Source of the DNA: Trichoplusia ni
Lineage: Eukaryota > Arthropoda > Insecta > Lepidoptera > Noctuidae
Direction of reading: 5' to 3'
Assembly: GCF_003590095.1 (NCBI RefSeq)
Contig: NC_039483.1
Location: 8,308,001-8,372,000, forward strand
Length of the DNA: 64,000 nucleotides
Under the pieces are notes generated by a model, which saw nothing but the letters and a program-made list of their open reading frames with translations, was not told the origin of the DNA and did not search any database. The position numbers and the translations under genes are program-made. Positions 23,135 through 33,800 of the stretch are shown here, one piece after another. Each line of letters begins with the position of its first letter. Position 1 is the stretch's first letter.

Positions 23135-25572
23135 TTATGTTTTCTTCCATGAGTAGTACATCTCTAGGGGTTTGTTCACCTGTGGAATAAACATATATTG
23201 TAATGATAAGTTAATAAACACTTGAAGCAGTTGCAATGAGGTATTTGCTTTAACATGCAGTTGATGTTAGCCGACAGTCCAAGCTGCTTTACATTAAACT
23301 CACATTGAATGTTAATTCAATCAAACAATCATCTATTGACATTACTTGCGGCATAGCAATTTACCCAACCAACTGTATGGATACAATAAAATTTTCTTCT
23401 AACAAGTATTAAATGAACAAACAAATCATTTGTGTGAGATAAACAATAATTAATGATTGAACATCGTAGGAAATATTTCATTCTCGCAAAATACTTCATC
23501 TATTATAATTATTAATTTTTCAAATAGTGAGGATATGTACTACTACCTTCCAAAATTTATCATTGATCTGTCTCAGAGTCTGCGAGCCAGCCAGCGGAAC
23601 AAACTGACCCGGCGCCGGAGCGACGTAGATACAGAAGTTCAGCAAACGGTAAGCTTCTGGCAACTCGGCATCCAAGTCTAGTGTAAGACGCATTGCTAGG
23701 TATTTGCTCAGGTGGTCCACTGGAAAATATTTCAAAGTATGTTTTTTTACTGTTAGATTATGTACTTGAATTTCTTGAATTTTTTTGAGAGGTAACTAAC
23801 ACAGTTCATATAAAAATGAGATTAATATTGATGACATCGAAGGCAAACCAATATTGTTTATTTTTAATTACAAAATAAGGTTTGTTTTTACTTTTATGCA
23901 TAATAAATCAGAAACCTAGTAATTGATCCTCCTACTGTCCACATGATATTAGAGCTGTGCTCAGTCATGGGTAAATATGAGTGCAATGGTATTATAATAT
24001 CTTACTCACTACACTTAGAAAAGTACTTAGTCTAATGTTTAATGTCTTAACATATCATGCAATAGTCTCTAGTAAGATACTCAAACAATCTTTACTAGTG
24101 CAGGCGTTTTTCTTCTGTGTCACTCTATGTAACTACAGATATAGTGGTTTTGTATAACCCACTTTTTGGTTAAGTTTTATGTTATTTTACATACAGGGCC
24201 TTGGATTACAAACCAGATGGGTCTTCAAGAGCAGTACTAGAAAATAAGATGTTCTGACAGATATTAGCTTACCTGAGGCATTGGCAGTAGTCTTCAAGTA
24301 CCTAACGGAGCTGTCTCGGAGGGCCCTCATCAGCTGGTTGTCTCCAGTCATCTCTGTGGGGTGCGGCTTGAACACCAGCTCTATCTCGTTAGGGTTGAGT
24401 GGCTCTCCTTCTCCCTCTGTGTCCATTGAGTTCTCTCCCTCAGTTCTATAACAGGATTTAAGCCTTAAATTAGTAAGAGTTACTTTCTAAAATAAAACAG
24501 TAGTAAGAATTATTTTATGTAAATATTGGAATCAAAAATACTTATTAACGGTTTGGTAATTCATATTATACTTTTCAAGTCCATTGCAACTGTATCCTTG
24601 TTGTCTTATGTATATTTTGTAGCTTAAGGAACAAATATTAACTGGCAATGACAATACATCTTTTAAATCTAAGTAAAAGCCAAGCTAGAAGCACAAATTA
24701 GACAATAACAGTAACAATATTGATAATGTTATTGAAGATAGTGAAGATAGAGGAGTATAAGTTCATTATTCAACATCAAAAGATGAAATTGATGATAAAT
24801 CAGTATCAACATTCGAAATGTAAGTACTAACCTGCCATCACTAGACTCACTCTCCTCACTTCTCTCTGATGTCAGTATAGACTTGGCTCGCTTAGTGTGC
24901 TTGTGTTTTTTGACACCGAGCTGATGTTTGATGGCACTGGCGACGGCGTGCTCCTCACCGACGCAGGGTTTGACGTCGACTGCCCCGACGGTGTAGGGTT
25001 ACTTGCAGTCGTTGTCCCCTCCTTCGGAGCTGAAGTACTACCACCGTTCTGAGTAGTCTCCGCATTCCCATTCGAATTAGAAGTGTTACTATTATCCTCG
25101 TGATTCTTCCTAGATCGCTGCGGCCTGTTCTGTGACTGCAATTTAATCCCCTCAGTAATAGAATTTACTAGAGATGCTTGAGAGTGTGACATACTCAGCT
25201 TAGTCAGTAAACGCTCTTGGTGAGCTTCATACTCATCTCTGCTAGGATAATCTTTGATATCAACAAGTCAAAGTTAGGATCAGGTCGCAGCGAACGTTTC
25301 GACACTAGTTTCTTTCGACATGTAGGACATTCCTTGTTACCAGAACGGAGGGCTGTTATAATACAGTCGTTGCAGAATCTGTGAAGGCATTCTTTAGTAG
25401 TCATAGTCTTCTTGAGCATATCTAAACATATAGGGCACATCAATTCACTGTGCAAACTGCGGGGGGACACCGCGATCTCAGTGGCGTCCGTTATCACCTC
25501 TTGTGGGGTACGGTGAAGCTCGTAAAGGGATAGCTCCCATGTTTTATTTTGGGAAGGCTCCGTGGACGACAT
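23135..25572 (-). CDS. Sce: Polycomb E3 ubiquitin ligase Sce/RING1, with two frameshifts
   Basis: Catalytic subunit of Polycomb repressive complex 1, which monoubiquitinates histone H2A. Exons: 24832-25572, 24273-24445, 23547-23719, 23135-23179; phases 2, 1 and 0 agree at all three introns. The N-terminal KTWELSLYELHRTPQE and a C3HC4 RING (Cys46-Cys85, with ECLHRFC and CPTC) are typical. A Ser/Thr/Asn-rich linker follows, then a C-terminal RAWUL domain (IELVFKPHP, VDHLSKYLAMRL, FCIYVAPAPGQF, NDKFWKVNKPLEMYYSW). Expected length is about 377 residues. The frame breaks twice in exon 1. One base is missing at 25249-25250 (after ISKI, where family members read YPSRDEYEAHQER, present in the next frame). 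One is missing in the T run 24906-24911 (before KHKHTKRAKS, again in another frame). Everything else is intact, so an assembly error is likelier than a dead gene. Confidence 0.93.
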
Positions 25573-25720
25573 TTTAGATGTTTTGTTATGCCACAGTGTT
25601 TAATTATTTAATTTTGGTCTTTCCAAAGTTGACAAGTCGCGCCGCAACCACCATGTTGGCTTAAACACTAGTGATGTACTGCTGACGTCAGTGCTACAAA
25701 TCAAACGGTACTATAGGTGA
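25573..25720 (-). promoter_or_regulatory. Sce 5' UTR and promoter with a palindromic CRE
   Basis: A perfect TGACGTCA at 25683-25690, 111 bases before the Sce ATG, is the consensus CREB/ATF site. No TATA box is seen. Regulatory use is inferred from position. Confidence 0.4.
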
Positions 25721-28068
25721 GTTTCTTAGTCGATTTTAAACATTGAAGCTGACAAAGACTTTATTTAGTTTGATCAATCTTAAACAGATTTATATTGAAA
25801 ATTTAAAAATAAAATAATTTATAAAAATAGTACAAAAGGTTGGTAGGTTTTGCATAGCATATTTTTATGTTACAATGGGTTGCATTTTATCAATTAACAG
25901 GAAAAACATTCCGACTTATATAGATAGAAAGGGATTAAAATATGTAATATCAATTCAATTATTTTGAAATAAATCTACTTTTAGTTTGAACGGTGGATAT
26001 ACAAGTATTTTGGATTATTTTTCTACCCAGTAACTACACTTTCTAATTTATTCTACTATGAAACTAAATGTTTTATGTGTTGTTCCTACTTCCGGAACAA
26101 TTTCTTCGTTCAATAGTTTTATGTATAATGTAATAGTTATACATTTTCATTTAAACCACGTAGCAAGAAATTGCAAAAGACAAAGGTTTGTAATACGAAA
26201 GGAGAGGACCAGCAAGCACATTATAGAATGCCGGTGCCTTGTAGTAGAATCATAATAGCCTCTTGAGACAGTTTAATTATTAAAACTCAATGAAGGGCAC
26301 CGACTGCCGACAGGGCAATTATAATGGAGATAGTACATAGGGATGATTTTGTTGTTTTGATTATTCAGAAATTTTGAAACGTTTCCCGTTGTGAGGAATT
26401 TAATTCTTGTGTCGCGTTGTTTAAGGCCTCTGTCCCGCGGTACGTCGCCCAGTGCCCAGCACAGCATCAGCTCTCACTTAACTCTGAACCATCAACGAAT
26501 TTTTCAGGGCTTAAATTGATTCTCTTACCCTTACTTTTCAAGGATTGTTTTATTGAGGCATTATGAGTTTAAAATATTGTATTTAGATAGCCCACTATTG
26601 AAAATTATGGTGTTGGATCGATAAGTTGCAAGCTGGTTTGATTTAAGAATAAAATATTCCTGAATACCAGTGAAATATATTTTTTATTGTGAATTCAAAC
26701 TGGACAAGCAACAACATTTCAGTAATAACTAATGCTCAACACAATTTGTATTGATGTGAAGACAGGTGGAATTACGACTCGCCATAAACGAATACTCATC
26801 TGATGTCTAGTTTTTAGTAAACACAATCATTCTACAGAATGAAGAATAATATAAAGGCGGACCACACACGGCGATAATCCTTGGTTGTTCTGTCGTGTGA
26901 AGTAAAAACGCAAATTAAACAAAAAGCATTATTTGTGTTCTGAGGATATGCAGGGTTAATGATAACTGGGTCCTACCACCGCCTCTTCAAGCAATTGTTG
27001 CAGTAGTGGAAGCGAGATGCCGCTCTACGTTGTGGTGTGTGCCTTTTCACTTCAAATACTACAGTAAGTAGGCATTTTGGTCCCGGCCGCTGACTTCGAT
27101 GTTCCCACAGGTGACAAGCGACAAGAAAGACGAGTGCGTTCGCAACGACGGTTATGACTCAACATTCAATAAATGTATTAGGATAGAAATGGAATAGATG
27201 TCTTGAATAAAAATAGTTATAACAGATCTCAAGATTTTTGTCGAGTCCGTAACTTATGGTATCTCATTTCATTTTGGTGACGTCAATTAATTTATTTCTA
27301 GGAGAGATTGATAAGATTTTTTCGCTGACAAAATTAGCCTTAAATGTTGTTACAATTTGCTACTATTTTTATTTTGAATCTAGTTTACGTTTTGAGTGGA
27401 AAGCTAATAAAAAAATATAATAATCAATCTAATGACTTCAAGTTTCAACCAACGCTGAGAGCTCGGCGTTCGTGTATTTCGGACTCTCGCCTATTATAAA
27501 CACCCTGAGCCCCGTTAACTGCCTGAACTACTAGTCACGTGATCACCTGTAATGGAATACCTTGACTTTAAAAGTCTTTAATAGATCTTAGCAAATTGCT
27601 TCACATAGTTATGTACTCGTAACTGGGTACTGTTGATAACATTGATTACCTGATTCTGTGCGGTCAGCTATGACCGGTCTCGGCGGTCGCACTCCTTCCA
27701 TAAAAGGACCATCAAGACATTTACCCTACATTGAACTGACATCGTATATCTTGTTGTGTACGTACTCAATCTAAATCATTCTACTGCCCTTACCCCATCT
27801 AACTTTAAAGCGTGCGTTTTTCTTTACAAATAAGTAAGTGAATTGTTGATGCATCCTTGACGAAGCAATGCGTAGACTTCGTTTTTAAGAGATCCAGAAC
27901 AAATTATAGTTTTAGTTACTAGTATTACTTATGTGGTGATCTCTATACATATTATAAAAGGTGGAAACTGTTGGGTTTAAATGAAAGCAGAATTGAAAAC
28001 AGTTATAAATATATTGGACCCGCCATATGCGGTTTATAATTAACATTAATTACCAGTCTATCCTTATT
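25721..28068. other. Sce to secreted-protein gene interval with dispersed repeat
   Basis: No protein gene is supported. It includes one copy of the dispersed GTGGAAGCGAGATG repeat (26971-27065). A TATAAA at 27495-27500 has no gene behind it. The end nearest 28068 should hold the 3' UTR of the minus-strand secreted-protein gene; I saw no clear AATAAA close to its stop. Confidence 0.4.
26971..27065 (+). repeat. Dispersed repeat copy A (CCTACCACC...GTGGAAGCGAGATG)
   Basis: It shares TCCTACCACCG and GTGGAAGCGAGATGCCGCTC with the segments at 33998, 49792 and 59245. All have similar spacing between the two motifs and a later CACTTC/CGCTTC segment. An interspersed family of unknown class. Confidence 0.5.
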
Positions 28069-28950
28069 CTAATGGGTAGCGCTCAATATTATGGGATTTG
28101 AATTTCCGTTTCCATTTTGTAAGGGAATTAAATATGAGCCGGTGTTCGTGTTTCCATTGTTTTGAGTGGTTAACGGGATTAGAGTGTATACTGTACCGGG
28201 CTGGGTTTGAGACGGTGTCGATACCATGGTTCCCTGCATGGGGCTCCCATTTGACGGATTCGCGATCACAATTTGCGTAGGCTGGTTTGATTGGCCATTC
28301 GACAGAACGTATTGGTTAGGTTGATTCGGCTGTACGTAGACCGGTTGGTTTGAAGGTTGTTGCATGTAAAATATTTGCGGTTGCTGGTTATTCGGTTGGT
28401 TTGGTTGATTGGTCATCATCACGATGGGATGGTTTGAGTTCGGGTCTCGGTTGGCAGTCATGGGTTGAGCATACAGCACGGTTGGCTGGTTGGTCAATAC
28501 AGGTTGCATCATGGTTGGTTGGTTGTTCATGGGCTGCGCGGTCATTGGTTGAGAGGTCATCGGCTGGTTGCTCATGGGCTGGGTCGTCATAGGCTGAGTT
28601 GTCATGGGCTGGTTGGTTAGAGGTTGGGTGTTCATCGGCATCATATTCGTGTTGTCAGGGCGAGGTTGCTGGTTTGTCATCATCGGCGGTTGTTGGTATT
28701 GGTACTGTGGTTGGTTGTTTGCAGGCTGGTAGGTTGGCTGTGGGTTGGTGGCTGGCTGACCCATGTTGCCTTGGTTTTGTGGTTGCATACTTTGCATGTT
28801 GCCATTAGCTCTGTCCTGCAGGTTCTTGAAGGCTTCTGATGGTATGAAGACGCCTGAGATCAGGTTTTTGCCTTGGTCTGGCATTGGGTAGCCATACGAA
28901 ACGGCTGCTACTGCCAGCAGTACTGATACTACTGTTGATACAGACAACAT
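28069..28950 (-). CDS. Secreted Gln/Asn/Pro/Met-rich repetitive protein
   Basis: 293 residues from the chosen ATG (28950). I do not recognise the family. The N-terminus MLSVSTVVSVLLAVAAVSYG is a good signal peptide with likely cleavage before YPMPDQ. Residues to about 50 (GKNLISGVFIPSEAFKNLQD) are ordinary sequence. From there on the protein is low complexity. A block of about seven QPM-T/S/N-x units occupies the middle, followed by Asn-Gln-Pro-rich sequence and a tail with repeated YxLIPL (VYTLIPL, SYLIPL). No cysteine occurs after the signal peptide. Such composition suits an extracellular structural or matrix protein (silk, cuticle, egg coat), but that is only inference. An upstream exon at 29073-29132 ends in donor GTAAGT; its own ATG (29103) could extend the protein in frame if the acceptor at 29017-29016 is used. 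Confidence 0.8.
   Translation of the reverse strand: MLSVSTVVSVLLAVAAVSYGYPMPDQGKNLISGVFIPSEAFKNLQDRANGNMQSMQPQNQGNMGQPATNPQPTYQPANNQPQYQYQQPPMMTNQQPRPDNTNMMPMNTQPLTNQPMTTQPMTTQPMSNQPMTSQPMTAQPMNNQPTMMQPVLTNQPTVLYAQPMTANRDPNSNHPIVMMTNQPNQPNNQQPQIFYMQQPSNQPVYVQPNQPNQYVLSNGQSNQPTQIVIANPSNGSPMQGTMVSTPSQTQPGTVYTLIPLTTQNNGNTNTGSYLIPLQNGNGNSNPIILSATH
28550..28640 (-). repeat. Internal QPM repeat array of the secreted protein
   Basis: On the minus strand the unit CAGCCCATGAC, coding Q-P-M-T with variations, recurs every 12-21 bases. The repeat is in coding frame and could vary in copy number between individuals. Confidence 0.6.
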
Positions 28951-29072
28951 AGTGTTGATTAGTAAATTATCATCAATCAATAATATGTAGAGAAAACAAA
29001 AAAAATACGTTTTAACTATAAAAGAACTAGACCATTAAATAAATCTAGGGGTATCAATACAAAATTACTTAC

Positions 29073-29132
29073 CAGTCATTTTTTGTTCTAAATATCCGCT
29101 CATCTTGACAACACAAAACCACAAAACTGTAT
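29073..29132 (-). other. First exon of the secreted-protein gene
   Basis: The donor at 29072-29071 (ACTG then GTAAGT) and a TATA box 30 bases before an initiator-like TCAT mark a short first exon. It contains an ATG (29103) reading MSGYLEQKMT up to the splice site (phase 1). Whether translation starts here or in exon 2 is not decided by sequence alone. Confidence 0.55.
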
Positions 29133-29163
29133 GACTATCATTTAAAATGTATTCGTTTTATAA
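29132..29163 (-). promoter_or_regulatory. TATA-box core promoter of the secreted-protein gene
   Basis: TTATAAAA on the minus strand at 29163-29156, with the T of TATA at 29162, stands 28-30 bases upstream of GTCATACAG. This is normal spacing for a TATA-directed start. Such promoters are common in tissue-specific insect secretory genes. Confidence 0.55.
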
Positions 29164-30640
29164 CGTCCGTAGCACTGCTAATTAACGATAATGGCTTTGT
29201 CAATTACTTTTTCCAAACGATAGTTCCTTGTAAGTAATTTAAAAATTAGTTAATATTAATGTTCAAGCGTCATTCATTGATTCATCATAATTGGATCACA
29301 CTATCTAATAAATTACTTGGTACTAGGTATTTTTTGATTCCATTGAATTAGCTATTGGAAATATTAATGTTAGCTCGTTTAACATTATTATAGGTTTTAC
29401 CCATCCGTCATGACGACAATCTTATTCATTACTGAACGTTGGAAAATTCGTTGACAGTTATTAATTTAGGTATAATTATGTGTATCGGATTTCTCTTTTG
29501 TTTTAGAACGTTCTTTATTTCAGTTTTTTTTTTTATACGAAGAAAGAGAATTGCCATATTAAAAAATATGCGTAAAAAGAACCATATCATCAGCCTTGTT
29601 GTTTTCATCTGATTAAGATTCAATACACGCTACACGTATGCGTCTATTAGTACCTATAGGCTAAGCTTAAGTGGTTATGCACAAGAGAGATCAGTAACGA
29701 CATGTTCCGCCCGGCATCACGTGCTCAGTAATTAGGCTAATATGTGATATTGCGGCTTAATGGCGGCAAGGTGAACATGTACTACTTGAAAGCTTAAAAG
29801 CCGAATTACGAGCTTTCCAGCCTTCAGGCGGATGCCTTTAAATAAATTGCTTCTATGCACTTTGAAAAAAGAATGAGGCGGCCATTGTGCATGAGTGTTT
29901 TTTTATTCGTTAACAAACAAATACATGAATTCAGTCCTTTTATATTTTTCACTTTTCCACCTGTTTTAGAGATTTTACTATAAGCTCTTAATTACTAAAA
30001 GCCAATATAATAATACATTTTGGCATTTAGTAATTAAGTGTAAACTACTCTAAACATATTTCAATAATAAAACAGAGGAGTGATAAAGGAATTAGCTAAA
30101 CCCACGTATTTTAAACATAGCTAAACGAACCGAGACATTATCTAGTTGATTTTAAGTCACGTAGGCCTACTTCGTGGTCTAGTGGCCTACAACCATAATT
30201 TTTATGATACTATCGCAAAATAGAGCGGAGTCATGTTTGCCGTAATTACTAACGATCCCAACACGTAGAGCGATCTTTAAACTAGAAATTTAATCCCACT
30301 TAAAATAGCCAGAGCTATCCAGTATTACAATTATGCCAAGAGAAAATTATAATCAAGTGTAGTAATTATGATATGGAAATTATATAAAGTTAATTGGTAA
30401 ATAAAACTAAAACTTAATAGCTTACGGATATCAAAATTTTACGAGGTGTTTCTAATTTCTTCGCGCGCGCAATTTTCAAAGGTTTTTGCATATTTCTCAT
30501 AAGTACTTACTACTAATTCTCAAGCTTCACACAAGCATACATAAAAAAAAACTTTTGACATTATCAAGAAATATCGAATCTGCATTCTGCAGTGATCGAA
30601 ATTCGATAAATCTGACTGGCGTGTTTTGAATAAATCTGAT
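29164..30640. other. Interval upstream of secreted-protein gene, no gene seen
   Basis: AT-rich sequence with only short open frames. It would include any enhancer of the minus-strand secreted-protein gene. No repeat was recognised. Confidence 0.4.
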
Positions 30641-30664
30641 TAAGTGATTGATGATCAACAAAAA

Positions 30665-30847
30665 ATGTCGGTACTTACAGTCTTCCCTGCAGAAAAGAAA
30701 ACAATGAGAAACTTTAAGAAAATATTGAAAAAGTTCGTTGTAAGTGGCTATGGTTGTATTGTTGGGGTTAGATCCTACATATATTCAGCAACAAAAATCA
30801 GTGAAAACTTTTCGAGATATAAAAATACACCAAAACCGATAGGTTAG
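30665..30847 (+). CDS. Candidate small ORF or first coding exon
   Basis: An ATG preceded by AAAA starts MSVLTVFPAEKKTMRNFKKI and continues to FV. At that point a perfect donor GTAAGT begins at 30740 in phase 0, so 30665-30739 could be a 25-codon first exon. Reading through instead gives a 60-residue Lys-rich ORF ending at 30847, with AATAAA at 30867-30872. I recognise no family. It could be a real small gene, an alternative first exon of a gene further right, or chance. Confidence 0.25.
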   Translation: MSVLTVFPAEKKTMRNFKKILKKFVVSGYGCIVGVRSYIYSATKISENFSRYKNTPKPIG

Positions 30848-30872
30848 AATTGGAGCTGTTAAACAAAATAAA

Positions 30873-33800
30873 TTAAAAAACGGAAAGTATCATGCCCTTG
30901 TAATATGATTGTAGAAGATTGGTAAACAATAAAAGCAGTTTTTCTTCTTCTATTCTTCTTCAAATCTGACTGTGTTCGTCGATTTTTGTTGCTGACCCTA
31001 CAAAGGCCAGTATCGCGCAAAATGATCGTGACATACAGTCGTACCTATTCGGAATGCACGGCAATGCAGTAGGTGACTCTGCAGATAGGGGTTAGGACAA
31101 AATGCCGCAACCATTTGTTTGTATGAACATATCCATTTGAATAAATCCGCTTACTAGGGTAGGGACTAAATGAAATAGGCTGAAGTCGGTGACTCGTAGA
31201 TCCTAATATATTTTAGTAAATTTCTATGCTCCACTTGTTTATGTTCTAAAGAAAGACTCTAAAAAAAACAGTTATTTAATAAAATAAAAGCCACTTAATT
31301 AATATTACCAAGTTTAATTTTACCACTGATATAAAAAATATTAATCAGTCGCTTATTTATTTAATATTTCTTTGTATGAAAAGACACCATCATTTAGATT
31401 AATTATCTATTATAAAACAAATTTAACTAATATAGTGGTAAAATTATTTTCTAAATAAGTCTGTCTAGTACTTGAGATTACAGCAGCACAATTTCACAAT
31501 CTTTTACCTCTTTATCAAATTGGTATATGGTTGGTTATTGCTATTGGTATTGGTGGTATGGATCAACTAATATCACTATGAAACATTAAGAATTAATGCT
31601 ATTGATCGATACGCTTCGAAGAAGATACTACTTAAATTCAAAAGTCTAAAAACAACGAAATGCAAATTCAATATCGTAAGGTACCAACAATTTCTAACTT
31701 TTCCTCTCACCTGTAGAGACGGATCTCCAAGTCTCCAAGTGTGTCCGCCTGTCACACAGTATCCACAATACAATTAACATTATTACAGTCTTCCTAGAAC
31801 TAATGTCATCTCATGTCTGTACGAGCTTTGCCTTGTTATCCGGTATGACATAAAAAATGATACCATCATGAAGTATCATCAAAAGGTTCATAAAACGACA
31901 TAACGACAGTTTTGCTTTTTACATTTCCTTCGAGAACGATGTTATTATAACTTCGAGAGCTGCAAGCTTACTTAACAACAATTTTTAAGGAATTTCGTTA
32001 ATTGAAAAGAAGCACGCAAGACGCACAAAGTTATTTTCTCAGTTATAAAGACTTATAATCTACATGTAGGTTTTATCTTGTAAATTTCCAATTGTTATCA
32101 TTCGTGTAAATATCCATTTAAACCTTCTGTAAAATCCTTTGTTACGAACATACCGGAAATACGTCCACGGCGAATGATAGCTGTCATAATCTGCAACGTG
32201 CGGTTGTTCTCATCATACTACCTTCTAATATGAGCTCCCGTTGAAATTATACAAGCGATACAGCACTACTCTACTCATAACGCCATCTCTTTTCCACATA
32301 GTCCACAGTCTTCCATTAGGAGTTTATAATAAGTTTGCAGATCATACTATTTATAGCAAGTTGTCTTTATTATCCGTCTAATTACAGTAAATGTTTACGA
32401 GATGATATTTATTTAATTAAGAAATTGATCGGTCGCGTAATTGGTTTGCGTTGACCTGCGATGGCGGACACCTAGTTGTCGGGAAACGTCAAACGCTGGT
32501 TTAACTGGAACTAGTTAATCAATCAGTTAAACTTGCTTGTTTGTGGGACACTACTTCCTTTACTGTTACCTAATGGTAATGCCTAATTGCCTGTATTTAA
32601 ATACGAGCTAAGTGTTAACAAGATAAGTTGTTTTATGCAATGAATTGATTACTCCTGTTATGCTGGAATGGGGATATTGTAAATCATTTCTTAAGTAGCG
32701 GTTTTCTAAGTAAGGTTAATTCAATGTTGTTAAAGGTAGCTAGTTTTTTTTAGTAGGGAGTCCTAAGGAACTAACTACTTACTGAGTTCTCTTGTTAAAT
32801 GGCGGATTTTTAGATTAGAAACCACTGCAGATATCAAATGCATGTTTCTTGCCAAGATCAATACACAATATATAAACATTGGCCGAAACTGATGGGGTCA
32901 AAACTAAAAAAGTTCAATAGTGTATAAAAATAACTAAAAGTTCCCTTCCTTATAAGAAAAAAAAATTAAAATGCTAATACTGAAGTAATTGAAATTTTAT
33001 TGCCAGTGAAGTTGAAATGAGTTCTTAAACTCCTTGGTGTTTACGCTAAGCTATGAGACATCGATGTCAACAGAAGTTTATCAAATGAAAGTCCATGTTA
33101 ATCCCACGCGTCCACGCGTATAGATTACATCCACGTTCCACTTTCTTATGAATTAGGTTATTAGTATTTGCCGCTGACATGAATGGGTAATGCTAAATTG
33201 CTGCAGTTCATTCATCACTAACACCTACCTCTATTATAGTACGCTAGGTATGCAAAATTTACCAATATCTTAATTTAAAAAAACAATCGGGACATCGTTG
33301 CTGATAATAGTCAAAGGTACACATATACGATTTATTGTCCATATAAAAGTAATGAAACTACAATTTTTTCCAGTTCTGAGCAATTTCGGCAACTAGTGAG
33401 TCATCACAAATTGCTCTTAGGCAGAGCAATGTCTATCAGTAGCTATCGGGAACTGGCCAAACGTGTTTTTGTAATCTAATGACATTTACTGAACAAGAAC
33501 AGCCACCTCCGATTATTTTTAAATCAAATTATTAAAATCACTACAAAGGATAGCTGTCACATTGTAAGGAATAGCTAAATCAGCGTATTATAGTAGAGGC
33601 CAGTCATCTGTGATTACGAACGAATTAGCGGAATCGCGCATGCGCCAGATTACTAGTCAATCAGCTGTGGCGGCGATGCTCATTGCTCATTGGTCATTAA
33701 AGGCGGACATCTTTGAAATCGTTACTTACAATTTAGAATTCCTTTTTGAATTTAATTAATGCGTATGGAGTCGCGAAAACGGTAAATAACCTCGTTTGTT

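Noticed and set aside
23135..25572. Sce as a processed or dead pseudogene
   Set aside because: It keeps three correctly phased introns with good splice sites and full conservation of the RING and RAWUL domains; only two single-base homopolymer losses break it.
28350..28839. Trp/Ser/Gly-rich open frames on the plus strand
   Set aside because: They are antisense shadows of the repetitive secreted-protein gene.
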